A stretch of DNA of 64,000 nt from Buttiauxella selenatireducens (lineage in GTDB: Bacteria; Pseudomonadota; Gammaproteobacteria; Enterobacterales; Enterobacteriaceae): positions 496,001-560,000 of the forward strand of contig NZ_CP133838.1 of the NCBI RefSeq assembly GCF_031432975.1, read 5' to 3'. Shown here piece after piece: positions 63,736 through 64,000 of this stretch. Numbering within the stretch: the first letter of the stretch is position 1; each line of letters begins with the position of its first letter. The position numbers and the translations under genes are program-made. Below the pieces are notes generated by a model. That model did not search any database and was not told the DNA's origin. It worked only from the letters and a program-made list of their open reading frames with translations.

Positions 63736-64000
63736 TCAAACCAGTTCAGGATTCAAAACTAACGCCAGCAGTGCCTGGCGAGCATAGATACCGTTGCCTG
63801 CTTGCTGGAAATACCAGGCGTGAGACGTTTTGTCGACATCAGTGGTTATTTCATCAACGCGTGGCAGCGGGTGCAGGACTTTCATATTTTTGCGCGCATC
63901 GACGAGATCGGCAGCACGCAGAACAAACTGCGCCTTCACGTTGGCGTATTCCGACGGGTCAAGACGCTCTTTCTGTACGCGCGTCATGTACAGAATATCC
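63736..64000 (-). CDS. pyrB: Aspartate carbamoyltransferase catalytic subunit PyrB, 3' part only
   Basis: These are the last 87 codons of the catalytic subunit (full length about 311); the rest lies beyond the window. The visible part contains [27 protein letters not shown] (the aspartate/carbamoyl phosphate-binding HPLPR segment) and the C-terminal [12 protein letters not shown]. It catalyses carbamoyl phosphate plus aspartate to carbamoyl aspartate, the first step of pyrimidine synthesis. Confidence 0.95.
   Translation of the reverse strand, partial: DILYMTRVQKERLDPSEYANVKAQFVLRAADLVDARKNMKVLHPLPRVDEITTDVDKTSHAWYFQQAGNGIYARQALLALVLNPELV

Overview
The window is a 64-kb piece of an enterobacterial chromosome (order Enterobacterales, most likely family Enterobacteriaceae). 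Almost every gene has a close, usually same-length E. coli counterpart that I recognise by protein sequence. The genus cannot be fixed from this alone. ERIC repeats, a PmrAB-like pair between obgE and dacB, a GH20 hexosaminidase between mgtA and ridA, and mid-range GC would fit a Buttiauxella/Kluyvera/Enterobacter-type genome, but that is a guess.

Layout. (1) 1-8.0 kb, minus strand: nitrogen-PTS and sigma-54 genes (npr fragment, rapZ, ptsN, hpf, rpoN), then LPS transport and Kdo synthesis (lptB, lptA, lptC, kdsC, kdsD, yrbG). (2) 8.2-13.0 kb, plus strand: the Mla phospholipid transport operon (mlaFEDCB), ibaG and murA. (3) 13.1-21.9 kb: sfsB, ispB, rplU-rpmA-yhbE-obgE, a PmrAB-like two-component pair, dacB, greA with a GraL-type leader, yhbY. 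(4) 22.1-37.9 kb: rlmE-ftsH, folP-glmM, secG, tRNA-Leu(GAG), tRNA-fMet, then the rimP-nusA-infB-rbfA-truB-rpsO-pnp translation and RNA-decay cluster and nlpI. (5) 38.0-47.2 kb: yrbN-deaD, mtr, yhbW, ubiV-ubiU / ubiT-yhbS, yhbQ, yhbP, yraR. All of this is the E. coli 71-76 min region read backwards.

At 47.2-49.5 kb synteny breaks. A 700-residue GmrSD-type (DUF262/DUF1524) protein, a probable type IV restriction enzyme or related defence protein, sits between yraR and nrdG. From nrdG on, the window carries the E. coli 96 min region in forward order: nrdG, nrdD, treC, treB, treR, mgtL-mgtA, a secreted GH20 hexosaminidase, ridA, pyrI and the 3' part of pyrB. Compared with E. coli this arrangement is what one inversion spanning oriC would give.

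Regulatory sites that can be read directly include a TreR operator before treB, a TrpR operator before mtr, a PhoP box with the mgtL leader peptide before mgtA, two NrdR-like boxes 31 bp apart and two perfect DnaA boxes before nrdD, a RNase III-type hairpin before pnp, and strong sigma-70 promoters before rplU and rpsO. Repeats include a complete 127-bp ERIC between rpoN and lptB, a decayed ERIC inside the mgtA leader, three very short ERIC-derived palindromes, and a REP/BIME-like hairpin cluster between nrdD and nrdG.

Most of the window is ordinary core genome. The parts that merit attention are the defence-type gene at the synteny junction, the nrdD control region with its possible small ORF, and the ERIC-interrupted mgtA leader.
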